Notes: generated from the letters alone by a model not told the origin. Counted from the first letter of the stretch, positions 8,227 to 15,580 are shown. The stretch: DNA of 17,885 nucleotides from DUZB01 sp964407525 (GCA_964407525.1 CAYOWC010000076.1:1-17885), one strand, 5' to 3'. Made by a program: numbers and translations.

Positions 8227-8277
8227 AGACAATAAATTATTTGACAATTTCTGATCAAACATCAAGGAGAAAATATC

Positions 8278-9564
8278 ATGCAGGATGCAGTAATTGTTTC
8301 AAGCGTAAGAACACCTGTCGGTTCATTCGGCGGGACTTTGAAAACAACTCCCGTAGTACAACTTGGCTCCATTGTGCTTAAAGAAGCCCTGAAAAGGGCA
8401 GGATTGAAGCCTGTAGTTTCCGAGGAATTGGCGTCTTTCGACCCGGATTCCCTGAAAGGCACAGGGATGATCGCTCTTGAAAAAGAAGGGTATGATTATG
8501 ACGACGGTCTGCAGCCAGTCCAGGTGGATGAAGTCATTATGGGAAATGTTGTCGGTGCGGGCCAGGGACAGAATGTGTCACGGCAGGCCATGATAAAAGC
8601 AGGAATTTCAAAGGAAACCAGCGCCTTCACCATCAACAAAGTTTGTGCCTCAGGGATGAAAGCCGTTGCCTTGTCCGCGCAGGCTATTGCCACCGGTGCA
8701 GCAGACGTGATGCTGGCGGGCGGCATGGAAAACATGAGCATGATTCCCTACACCCTGCCCAAAGCCCGGTGGGGAGCGAGAATGAACAACGCTGAGCTGG
8801 TAGACCTGATGGTGTTCGATGGTCTCTTTGAAATATTCTATGGATATCATATGGGCATCACCGCCGAGAACATCGCTGAAAAATACCAGATTTCCAGAGA
8901 GGAACAAGATGAACTGGGCGCCCTCAGTCACCAGAGGGCCAGAAAAGCCATTGCTGATGGACTTTTTAAAGATGAAATCGCACCGGTAATCATTCCTCAG
9001 CGGAAAAAAGATCCCCTGGTTTTCGATACGGATGAACGTCCCATGGATACCACAGCCGAAAAGATGGGAAAACTGAGACCGGCCTTCAAAAAAGATGGTA
9101 CCGTAACCGCTGGAAACGCATCAGGAATAAATGACGCGGCCGCAGCCCTTCTGATCATGTCCGAAAGCAAGGCAAAAGAACTTGGACTGAAACCATTAGC
9201 ACGGATCAAAGCCTTCTCGTCGGCTGGAATTGATCCCGCTTATATGGGACTTGGACCCGTACCTGCCGTAAGAAAAATCCTGGCGAAGGAAAATCTGTCC
9301 ATCAATGATTTCGGAGCCATCGAACTGAATGAGGCCTTTGCCGCCCAGGCCATTGCCTGCGCAAGGGAACTTCATTGCGACATGGAAAAAACCAATATCC
9401 ATGGGAGCGCCATATCCATAGGGCATCCCATCGGATGTTCCGGAGCACGCATCCTTGTGACGCTCGTAAATGAGATGAAAAGAAATGGGCTCGATCTGGG
9501 GCTGGCTTCCCTCTGTATCGGTGGTGGCCAGGGGATGGCCATGGTCCTGGAGAATATTTCATAA
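8278..9564 (+). CDS. Thiolase (acetyl-CoA C-acyltransferase), second copy with an N-terminal insert
   Basis: This 428-residue thiolase has C123 in NKVCASGMKAV, H383 in SIGHPIGCSGAR and C413 in SLCIGGGQG, so the catalytic triad is intact. It is about 32 residues longer than the first thiolase. The extra length is an acidic segment at about residues 38-74 (containing FDPDSLKGTG and YDYDDG) placed between the first helix and the DEVIMGNV strand, away from the catalytic residues. I believe such inserts occur in thiolases of related anaerobes, but I could not check. The start is supported by AAGGAG at about eight bases. It is followed by the crotonase gene after 21 bases, consistent with one transcript. 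Two thiolases in one cluster suggest different chain lengths or opposite directions of use. Confidence 0.95.
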   Translation: MQDAVIVSSVRTPVGSFGGTLKTTPVVQLGSIVLKEALKRAGLKPVVSEELASFDPDSLKGTGMIALEKEGYDYDDGLQPVQVDEVIMGNVVGAGQGQNVSRQAMIKAGISKETSAFTINKVCASGMKAVALSAQAIATGAADVMLAGGMENMSMIPYTLPKARWGARMNNAELVDLMVFDGLFEIFYGYHMGITAENIAEKYQISREEQDELGALSHQRARKAIADGLFKDEIAPVIIPQRKKDPLVFDTDERPMDTTAEKMGKLRPAFKKDGTVTAGNASGINDAAAALLIMSESKAKELGLKPLARIKAFSSAGIDPAYMGLGPVPAVRKILAKENLSINDFGAIELNEAFAAQAIACARELHCDMEKTNIHGSAISIGHPIGCSGARILVTLVNEMKRNGLDLGLASLCIGGGQGMAMVLENIS

Positions 9565-9585
9565 TTGATCGATAGGGGGTAAAAA

Positions 9586-10374
9586 ATGGCGTACGAAAAT
9601 ATACTTTTTGAAGTGGATGGGAATATAGCGGTTATCAAATTCAATCGGCCAAAGGCCCTAAACGCAATTAACCCGGGCGTGGTGGCGGATATGGAGAATG
9701 CCCTAGGCGAAATCGAAGGGAATCCTGCCATAAAAGTCCTGATCCTGACAGGCAAAGGCGACAAGGCCTTTGTGGCGGGAGCGGATATCTCTCATATGGT
9801 GAAGCTTTCACCCCTTCAGGGACGGAGTTTTTCCGCCAGAGGGCAGGAACTGCTCCTGCGGCTCGAAAGTCTCCCCATCCCGGTCATCGCCTGTGTCAAT
9901 GGGTTTGCTCTTGGCGGCGGCACGGAAATATCGATGGCATGCGATTTCATCTATGCCTCTGAGAATGCGAAATTCGGCCAGCCCGAAATCGGTCTGGGAA
10001 TTATTCCCGGATATGGTGGAACCCAGCGTCTTTCCCGTCTCGTGGGAAAGGCCATGGCTAAAGAAATGTGTATGACAGGTGCAATCATCAGTGCCCAGGC
10101 GGCCAAAGAAATCGGTCTGGTAAATAAAGTGTTCCCCCATGAGGATTTATGGGAAGAGACCATGAAAACAGCCAAAATAATGGCATCCAAGGGAAAGGTG
10201 TCCATGAGAGCAATCAAACAATGTATTGAAAGGGGCGTCGACCAGGATCTGCGGACCGGATGTTATATGGAAGTTGATGCATTTGCCGTCTGCATGTCAA
10301 GCCCGGACAGCAAAGAGGGCATGACTGCTTTTATGGAGAAAAGAAAACCTGAATTCAAAGGGGAGTTGAGCTGA
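9586..10374 (+). CDS. Enoyl-CoA hydratase / crotonase
   Basis: This 262-residue crotonase-fold enzyme hydrates trans-2-enoyl-CoA, by context crotonyl-CoA to 3-hydroxybutyryl-CoA. The oxyanion-hole segment AFVAGADI (61-68) and the second one at ALGGGTE are present. The two acid/base glutamates are E114 (in GGGTE) and E134 (in GQPEIGLG), 20 residues apart as in the well-studied rat enzyme (E144 and E164). Family length is normal. A GGGGG-type ribosome site precedes the ATG. The gene ends two bases before the ATG of the acyl-CoA dehydrogenase, which points to translational coupling and a shared beta-oxidation task. Crotonase relatives with other reactions exist, but both glutamates favour a hydratase. 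Confidence 0.94.
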   Translation: MAYENILFEVDGNIAVIKFNRPKALNAINPGVVADMENALGEIEGNPAIKVLILTGKGDKAFVAGADISHMVKLSPLQGRSFSARGQELLLRLESLPIPVIACVNGFALGGGTEISMACDFIYASENAKFGQPEIGLGIIPGYGGTQRLSRLVGKAMAKEMCMTGAIISAQAAKEIGLVNKVFPHEDLWEETMKTAKIMASKGKVSMRAIKQCIERGVDQDLRTGCYMEVDAFAVCMSSPDSKEGMTAFMEKRKPEFKGELS

Positions 10375-10376
10375 AA

Positions 10377-11522
10377 ATGGATTTCGCATTAACTGAAGAA
10401 CAGAGCATGGTGCGGGACATGGCGGCAAAGTTTGCCGAAGCCGAGATCAGGCCAAAGGCCGCTGAACTGGATGAAAAGCATGAACATCCAGCTGATATTG
10501 TTAAGCAGCTCGGTGAACTGAAGATGCTCGGCATTGCCGTTCCTGAGGAATTCGGAGGCGGGGGCATGGATTATGTAAGCTATGTCCTTGCACTGGTCGA
10601 AATATCAAAAGCATGTGCTTCAACCGGCGTGATCATGTCGGTAAATAATTCTTTGTACTGTTATCCGGTCCATGCATACGGCACCGTGGATCAGAAGAAG
10701 AAATACCTGTACCCCTGCGCCTCCGGGGAAAAGCTCGGGTGTTACGGCCTGACGGAAGCCGGCGCCGGTTCTGATCCCGCGGGGATGCTGACAACAGCGG
10801 TTAAGGACGGCGACGATTGGATCATAAACGGAGAAAAGAAATTCATTACCAACGGGAATGTGGCCTCCTATGCCGTCATAGCGGCAATCACGGAAAAGGG
10901 AAAAGGGTATAAGGGCATCAGTTCTTTTGTGGTGGACCTGGAAAACACCGATGGGTTCAAAGTGGGCCGAGTGGAGGAAAAATTAGGCATCCTGGCCTCG
11001 GGTACATCCGAACTGATTTTTGAGGACGCACGGGTACCTGCCGACAGTCTTCTCGGTAACGCGGGAGAAGGCTTCAAACAGATGCTCAGCACTCTGGATG
11101 GGGGAAGAATCGGTATTGCATCCCAGGCCATAGGCATCGGCAAATCTGTCCTGGAAGATGCCCTTACCTATGCAAAAACCCGTGAGCAATTCGGAAAACC
11201 GATCACTTCTTTTCAGGCCATTCAGTGGAAATTGGCCGATATGGCCACGGAAATTGACGCTGCGGAACTCCTCACCTTGCGGGCGGCCTGGCTGGAAGAC
11301 CATAAGAAACCCTACGAAAAGGAAGCTGCCATGGCAAAAATGTTAGCCTCAGATGCAGCCATGCGGGCATCCATTGAAGGAGTGCAGATCCTTGGGGGAT
11401 ATGGATATTCCAAAGAGTATCCCATGGAACGCCATATGAGAGATGCCAAGATCTGTCAGATCTACGAAGGAACCAACGAGATTATGCGGCTGGTCATTGC
11501 CAGAAATCTTATTAAAGGGTAA
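10377..11522 (+). CDS. Acyl-CoA dehydrogenase, short-chain (butyryl-CoA type), first copy
   Basis: This 381-residue FAD enzyme oxidises acyl-CoA to 2-enoyl-CoA and passes electrons to ETF. Signature segments are CYGLTEAGAGSDP (FAD/substrate loop), the DGGRIGIASQAIGI helix, and the C-terminal QIYEGTNEIMR with the catalytic base at E364. A glutamate in this place is the short-chain/medium-chain arrangement and not that of isovaleryl-CoA dehydrogenase. Start two bases after the crotonase stop. By context the substrate is butyryl-CoA or isobutyryl-CoA. The gene is followed by 363 bases of repeats that separate it from the mutase genes. Confidence 0.95.
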   Translation: MDFALTEEQSMVRDMAAKFAEAEIRPKAAELDEKHEHPADIVKQLGELKMLGIAVPEEFGGGGMDYVSYVLALVEISKACASTGVIMSVNNSLYCYPVHAYGTVDQKKKYLYPCASGEKLGCYGLTEAGAGSDPAGMLTTAVKDGDDWIINGEKKFITNGNVASYAVIAAITEKGKGYKGISSFVVDLENTDGFKVGRVEEKLGILASGTSELIFEDARVPADSLLGNAGEGFKQMLSTLDGGRIGIASQAIGIGKSVLEDALTYAKTREQFGKPITSFQAIQWKLADMATEIDAAELLTLRAAWLEDHKKPYEKEAAMAKMLASDAAMRASIEGVQILGGYGYSKEYPMERHMRDAKICQIYEGTNEIMRLVIARNLIKG

Positions 11523-11532
11523 ACCATGAAAC

Positions 11533-11862
11533 ATGCAATTAGCGGTTAGCCGTTAGCTATTAGCTATTAGCAACACAATATAAGCTATTTACGGTGCAAG
11601 AAGTAAACATCAAATAGTAAAAGCAGCAATTCTCACTATGAATTCACTTTTGTCGATAGACGCTGTGTGAGTGGCATCTTGCTACGACTTTTTCGCGGCT
11701 TGGAATCCACCCAACGGATTGCGGACAGGGGCCAGTCACCGAGATATTTTTCAAAATGAGAATTGCTGTAGTAAAAGCCTCATAAATGGAAAAGCCATAC
11801 GAGTGTTTGGGATCATTAAGCTAACGGCTAAGGGCTAAAAGCTAAACGCAGCTTTTATGTGA
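11533..11862. repeat. Family A palindromic element, inverse orientation, split by a transposon-like insertion
   Basis: A GCAATTAGC-type arm (11534-11570) and a TAAGCTAACGGCTAA-type arm (11818-11857) enclose a spacer. With the 145-bp insertion (11624-11768) and one 9-bp duplicate removed, that spacer aligns to the reverse complement of the family A spacer at 273-360. Shared blocks include TTACGGTGCAA against TTACGATGCAA, GGAAAAGCCAT against GGAAAAGTCAT, and TTGGGATC. The right arm ends less than 30 bases before the mutase start codon. Apart from these repeats the gap 11523-11885 holds only the mutase ribosome site. No promoter was recognised, so whether the mutase genes are read through from the thiolase promoter is open. 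Confidence 0.85.
11624..11768. mobile_element. MITE-like non-autonomous element, 145 bp (family C, copy 1)
   Basis: Perfect 12-bp terminal inverted repeats CAGCAATTCTCA (11624-11635) and TGAGAATTGCTG (11757-11768) are flanked by a perfect 9-bp direct repeat TAGTAAAAG at 11615-11623 and 11769-11777. That is the target-site duplication expected from transposition. The interior has no coding capacity. A core of about 40 bases, including GTGTGAGTGGCATCTTGC and TTTTTCGCGGCT, reappears in reverse orientation in the second copy at 15431-15552. It is inserted in the spacer of a family A repeat. No transposase gene occurs in the window, so mobilisation would be in trans. Confidence 0.92.
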
Positions 11863-11871
11863 ACTTTTTAG

Positions 11872-11880
11872 AAAGGGGGA
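11872..11880 (+). promoter_or_regulatory. Ribosome binding site deciding the mutase start
   Basis: AAAGGGGGA is placed six bases before ATG 11886. The frame is open to a GTG at 11859, but that codon lies at the edge of the repeat with no ribosome site, so the ATG is preferred. Confidence 0.7.
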
Positions 11881-11885
11881 CATCC

Positions 11886-13574
11886 ATGCCTTTCACTTTT
11901 GACCAGAAAATATTTGACGATATTGAGGAAGACCACGACAAATGGCAAGGTAAGCTGAAATCCATTTTCTCGAAAAGACCTGAAAGGCTGGAAAGATTTT
12001 CAACAGTCTCTGACACTGAGATCAACCAGATGTACACCCCTGAGGATATCAGAACCCAAGACTTTGGGAAAGATATCGGTTTCCCGGGGGAATACCCTTT
12101 TACCCGGGGTGTCCAGCCATCTATGTATCGAGGACGATTGTGGACCATGCGCATGTTTGCAGGGTTAGGGAGTGCCAGGGATACCAACCTGCGTTTCCAC
12201 CACCTGGTAAATGCCGGCCAGACCGGACTTTCCACGGCTTTCGATATGCCCACTCTCATGGGGTACGACTCGGATTCTTCCAAAGCCAGAGGTGAATGCG
12301 GCAAGTGTGGCGTCGCCATAGACACACTCAAGGATATGGAGGACCTCTTTGAAGGGCTTCCCATAGAGCAGATAACCACTTCCATGACCATCAATCCCCC
12401 GGCATCCGTGATCTGGGCCATGTATATAGCCATGGCGGAAACGAGGGGAATAGACAGAAAAATCATCGGCGGAACCATCCAGAATGACATGCTGAAAGAA
12501 TTCGTCGCCCAGAAGACTTTCATGTGTCCGCCTGAGCCATCCGTACGAATCGTTACGGACACCATTGAATTCGGGACGAAAGAAATCCCCAGGTGGAACA
12601 CCATCAGCATCAGCGGATACCATATCCGTGAAGCAGGCTCCACTGCAGTACAGGAACTGGCTTTCACACTGGCGGACGGCATCGCTTACACGGAAAAAGC
12701 CCTTGAGCGGGGGCTCCATGTGGATGATTTTGCTCCGCGATTTTCCTTCTTCTTTAATTCCCACCTGGATTTTTTCGAAGAAGTAGCCAAGTTCCGTGCC
12801 GCACGACGCATGTGGGCCAAAATCATGAAAGATCGTTTCAAAGCCAAAGACCCCAGATCCTGGTGGTTGCGGTTTCATACCCAGACGGCAGGATGCTCGT
12901 TGACGGCACAGCAACCCTACAACAATGTGGTCAGGACCGCTCTTCAGGGCCTGGCGGCCGTAATGGGAGGAACCCAGTCGCTACACACCAATTCTCTTGA
13001 CGAGGTACTGGCCATCCCCACCGAAGAGGCGGCAACCATTGCCTTGAGAACACAGCAGATTATTGCCGAGGAGTCGGGAGTAGCAAACACCATTGATCCC
13101 CTTGGCGGGTCTTACTTTGTGGAAGCCTTTACTAATCGCATGGAAGAAGAAGCATTTGAAATTATCCAGAAAATTGATGATATGGGCGGAATGCTTTCGG
13201 CCATCGAGAAAAATTATCCCCAACTGGAAATCGCCGACGCGGCCTACCATTATCAGAAACAGATAGACAACAGGGAAAAGACGGTGGTGGGCGTAAATAA
13301 ATACGTTATTGAGGACGAAGAGATCCCGGTAGAAGTATTAGAAATCGATGAGGAACTTGAGAAAATACAGATAGAGAAAACCAACAGGGTCAAGGAACAA
13401 AGGGACAACCGAAAGGTTGCGAGAAGCCTTGAAAGGGTGGCTGAAGCCTGCGCGGGGGAAGAAAATGTGATGGAGTACCTGATAGACGCAGCAAAAGAAT
13501 ACACCACCGTACAGGAGCTATGCGATGTATACAGAAAGGTTTTCGGAGAGTACCGGGATCCGGGGATCTATTGA
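11886..13574 (+). CDS. icmA: B12-dependent acyl-CoA mutase large subunit, isobutyryl-CoA mutase-type active site
   Basis: This 562-residue catalytic subunit of the methylmalonyl-CoA mutase superfamily forms the TIM-barrel half of a split enzyme; the cobalamin domain is the next gene. The conserved SISGYH motif carries H246, which corresponds to His244 of Propionibacterium methylmalonyl-CoA mutase. The substrate pocket differs. In methylmalonyl-CoA mutase Tyr89 and Arg207 hold the substrate carboxylate; here the aligned residues are F91 (in TMRMFAGLG) and Q209 (in EFVAQKTF), at the same spacing of 118. Phe/Gln is the pair of Streptomyces isobutyryl-CoA mutase (Phe80/Gln198), whose subunit lengths (about 566 and 136) also match. 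I therefore expect interconversion of isobutyryl-CoA and butyryl-CoA or a similar uncharged acyl-CoA. The assignment rests on two residues and context; automated pipelines would probably call it methylmalonyl-CoA mutase. Confidence 0.85.
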   Translation: MPFTFDQKIFDDIEEDHDKWQGKLKSIFSKRPERLERFSTVSDTEINQMYTPEDIRTQDFGKDIGFPGEYPFTRGVQPSMYRGRLWTMRMFAGLGSARDTNLRFHHLVNAGQTGLSTAFDMPTLMGYDSDSSKARGECGKCGVAIDTLKDMEDLFEGLPIEQITTSMTINPPASVIWAMYIAMAETRGIDRKIIGGTIQNDMLKEFVAQKTFMCPPEPSVRIVTDTIEFGTKEIPRWNTISISGYHIREAGSTAVQELAFTLADGIAYTEKALERGLHVDDFAPRFSFFFNSHLDFFEEVAKFRAARRMWAKIMKDRFKAKDPRSWWLRFHTQTAGCSLTAQQPYNNVVRTALQGLAAVMGGTQSLHTNSLDEVLAIPTEEAATIALRTQQIIAEESGVANTIDPLGGSYFVEAFTNRMEEEAFEIIQKIDDMGGMLSAIEKNYPQLEIADAAYHYQKQIDNREKTVVGVNKYVIEDEEIPVEVLEIDEELEKIQIEKTNRVKEQRDNRKVARSLERVAEACAGEENVMEYLIDAAKEYTTVQELCDVYRKVFGEYRDPGIY

Positions 13575-13590
13575 TTTAAAAGGGGTTATT

Positions 13591-13995
13591 ATGGCACGAC
13601 AGAGAAGATTGAGAGTGATGGTGGCTAAACCTGGATTGGATGGACACGACCGCGGTGCCAGGATTATTGCAAGAGCGTATCGTGATGCGGGGTTTGAAGT
13701 AGTCTATACCGGTCTTCATCAAACACCGGAAGAAATTGTAGAGGCGGCCATTCAGGAAGATGTGGACATGATCGGCATGTCGAGCCTGGCAGGTGCCCAT
13801 AAATACCTTTTCAAGTCGGTCGTCGACATGCTGAAGGAAAGGGATGCAGATGATATTGTTGTCTGTGGCGGCGGCATCATCCCCCAGGACGATATCGACA
13901 TGTTGAAAGCGGCGGGCGTAAAAGAGATATTCACGCCGGGAACCACCTTGGATGACATTGTCACATGGGTAAAAACGAACGTAAAACCGAGGTAA
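13591..13995 (+). CDS. B12-binding small subunit of the acyl-CoA mutase
   Basis: This 134-residue Rossmann-like cobalamin-binding domain pairs with the large subunit 16 bases upstream. The DxHxxG motif is D17-x-H19-x-x-G22 in KPGLDGHDRGA, so H19 is the lower axial cobalt ligand. The SxL motif is S64-S-L66 (GMSSLAGAH) and a GGG turn follows at VVCGGGIIP. I use ATG 13591 with AAAAGGGG five bases upstream. An upstream in-frame ATG at 13525 overlaps the large-subunit gene and would add residues with no counterpart in the family. The small subunit alone cannot distinguish methylmalonyl-CoA from isobutyryl-CoA mutase; the symbol icmB would follow if the large subunit is confirmed. Confidence 0.94.
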   Translation: MARQRRLRVMVAKPGLDGHDRGARIIARAYRDAGFEVVYTGLHQTPEEIVEAAIQEDVDMIGMSSLAGAHKYLFKSVVDMLKERDADDIVVCGGGIIPQDDIDMLKAAGVKEIFTPGTTLDDIVTWVKTNVKPR

Positions 13996-14004
13996 ACGGA
14001 AATC

Positions 14005-14973
14005 GTGAAAAACATTGTTGAAAAGGTGGTTTCCGGAGACATCAGAACCGTTGCCCGCCTTATCCGGGATATTGATGACGGAATGCCCGAAGTACGGGAT
14101 GTATTGAAGGATCTGTATGCCCATACGGGCAATGCCTATGTTATAGGGATCACGGGCGCTCCCGGCGTTGGAAAAAGTACCCTGGTGGACCAGATGATCG
14201 CCCATCTCAGGAAGCGGGACAAGACAGTGGGAGTCCTCGCAGTGGATCCAACCAGCCCATTCAGCGGGGGAGCCATCCTGGGAGACCGGGTCAGGATGCA
14301 ACGCCATAGTATGGACAGGGGAGTCTTTATCAGATCCCTGGCGACAAGAGGGCATTTCGGCGGCTTGACCCAGTCAACCCGAAGTGCCATCGACGTGCTG
14401 GATGCCATGGGAAAGGATTATATTCTCGTGGAGACAGTGGGTGTTGGGCAGGATGAGGTGGATGTGGTCAGGAGTGCCCACACTACGGCCATCGTCGTTA
14501 TTCCTGGAATGGGCGACGGGATTCAGGCCATCAAGGCAGGGATACTTGAGGTAGGGGACATTTTTCTTATCAACAAGGCTGATCGTGACGGTTCCGATAA
14601 GACCTACACAGACCTGAAGCTGATGATTGAAATGGATCAGAGAAAATATGACGAGGGAACCTGGAAACCTCCCATACTGAAAGCGCAGGCGGTTTTCGAT
14701 ATAGGCATCGCTGAATTCATACAGGAAATCGACAGGCATGCCGCATACTTAGAGAGCACCTTTGGCGGGCTGAATATTCGAAAACAGAAGGATATGGTTC
14801 GTCAAGAGCTTGCTGAGATGATAAAGGCCAGGCTTCTCGAAGAAGTCATCAGCAAACTGACCGAGACCGGCGATTTTGACCAGGCCGTTCAAGGGATAGC
14901 CGATGGAAAAATCGACCCCTATTCCGCCTGCGATAATCTCGTGCTTCCCATCGTCGGCCTTTCCCAACCTTAA
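14005..14973 (+). CDS. meaB: MeaB/ArgK-type G3E GTPase, mutase chaperone
   Basis: This 322-residue GTPase protects and reloads the B12 mutase, gating adenosylcobalamin delivery. Motifs are Walker A GAPGVGKS (51-58), the DPTSPFSGGAILGDR switch region (81-95), ETVGVGQDEVDV (143-154) and the guanine-specificity NKAD (190-193). It starts with GTG nine bases after the small-subunit stop. The preceding bases (GAGGTAAACGGAA) give only a modest ribosome site, which suggests coupling to the upstream gene. The fixed order large subunit, small subunit, GTPase strongly supports a functional mutase complex. In some isobutyryl-CoA mutases the GTPase is fused (IcmF); here all three are separate. Confidence 0.96.
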   Translation: MKNIVEKVVSGDIRTVARLIRDIDDGMPEVRDVLKDLYAHTGNAYVIGITGAPGVGKSTLVDQMIAHLRKRDKTVGVLAVDPTSPFSGGAILGDRVRMQRHSMDRGVFIRSLATRGHFGGLTQSTRSAIDVLDAMGKDYILVETVGVGQDEVDVVRSAHTTAIVVIPGMGDGIQAIKAGILEVGDIFLINKADRDGSDKTYTDLKLMIEMDQRKYDEGTWKPPILKAQAVFDIGIAEFIQEIDRHAAYLESTFGGLNIRKQKDMVRQELAEMIKARLLEEVISKLTETGDFDQAVQGIADGKIDPYSACDNLVLPIVGLSQP

Positions 14974-14979
14974 GCCGCA

Positions 14980-15240
14980 GTGAATATTCTTCTCTGGTGG
15001 GTACGCCAGGTATTACTCGTTGCAGTAGGATTGTTTTTCCTGCTTTTCGGGATATACATACTGATCGCCGCATACCATTTAAAGAACCCTTATGCCTTTA
15101 TCATGACTTTTTTCGCTTCAAATCTGATCATACTGATCAGCGCCGTACTTGTACTGGGGTTTATCCTGAGAATGATCAAGGTATTTAAACTGACCAGAGT
15201 ACCGGAGAAAGAAGAAAACAACATAAATAGTAAAAAATAA
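14980..15240 (+). CDS. Small two-helix membrane protein of unknown function
   Basis: This 86-residue frame begins with GTG six bases after the meaB stop, so it would be translationally coupled. It has two strongly hydrophobic segments (about residues 8-30 and 40-64), a short polar linker with HLKNP, and a charged tail rich in Lys, Glu and Asn. No ribosome site is clear and no motif is recognised. Composition and placement favour a real gene: codon use continues as in the neighbours and the hydrophobic helices are well formed. Its position as the last gene before a repeat suggests it ends the mutase transcript. I do not know its role; a link to the mutase or to substrate entry is speculation. 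Confidence 0.65.
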   Translation: MNILLWWVRQVLLVAVGLFFLLFGIYILIAAYHLKNPYAFIMTFFASNLIILISAVLVLGFILRMIKVFKLTRVPEKEENNINSKK

Positions 15241-15266
15241 TTTTTTATCCCGCATACGGTAAGAGG

Positions 15267-15580
15267 GCTCAACGCGGATTAGCGTGAAAAATCATTTTTT
15301 CGGAACCGAGGTGTCAGGTGTCGGGTGTCAGTGTTTCAGCACTTACTATTCATGCTTTACGATTATACAAAACGTAACTATTTATTATAACATTGAATAC
15401 GTAGAATGCCCTCGGGTTTTTTCCTGACACCAGCAATTCTAATTTTGAAAAACCCCCTCTGTGAGAGCGGCTTTCCAGCCGCGAAAAATCGTGGCAAGAT
15501 GCCACTCACACAGTCTTTTGGGATAAAACCGAGCTCATAATGAGAATTGCTGTCCTGACACCAGACACCTGGCATCTGAG
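15267..15580. repeat. GTGTCAGG-family repeat (family B), interrupted copy
   Basis: The left part matches the copy at 4346-4526: GATTAGCG, then TCGGAACCGAGGTGTCAGG at 15300-15318, with its arm at 15309-15331. The right part shares ATGCCCTC and GGGTTTTTTCCTGACAC (to 15430). The right arm is interrupted by a 122-bp transposon-like element (15431-15552) and resumes as TCCTGACACCAGACACCT at 15553-15570. It lies in the 459-base gap between the small membrane protein and the XRE-cupin gene. The rest of the gap (15581-15699) is AT-rich and presumably holds the promoter of that gene, though I see no convincing box pair. Confidence 0.85.
15431..15552. mobile_element. MITE-like non-autonomous element, 122 bp (family C, copy 2)
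   Basis: Terminal inverted repeats CAGCAATTCTAA (15431-15442) and TGAGAATTGCTG (15541-15552) match at 11 of 12 positions. They are flanked by a perfect 9-bp direct repeat TCCTGACAC at 15422-15430 and 15553-15561. In reverse complement the interior shares CTGTGTGAGTGGCATCTTGC and TTTTTCGCGGCT with the first copy. The interior has two adjacent stem-loops (arms GCGGCTTTCCAGCCGC and GTGGCAAGATGCCAC), themselves enclosed by CTGTGAGAG/CTCACACAG-like arms. It is inserted in the right arm of a family B repeat and has no coding capacity. Confidence 0.92.

Noticed and set aside
8241..8246. TTGACA as a -35 box for the second thiolase
   Set aside because: The position 17 bases downstream is the ribosome binding site AAGGAG and no -10 box is present.
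11859..11885. GTG start for the mutase large subunit
   Set aside because: It sits at the edge of a repeat without a ribosome site; ATG 11886 has a strong one.
11886..13574. Calling the large mutase subunit methylmalonyl-CoA mutase
   Set aside because: The carboxylate-binding Tyr and Arg are replaced by F91 and Q209; the overall similarity only supports the superfamily.
13525..13590. Earlier in-frame ATG for the B12-binding subunit
   Set aside because: It overlaps the large-subunit gene and lacks a ribosome site, while ATG 13591 has AAAAGGGG and a family-typical start.
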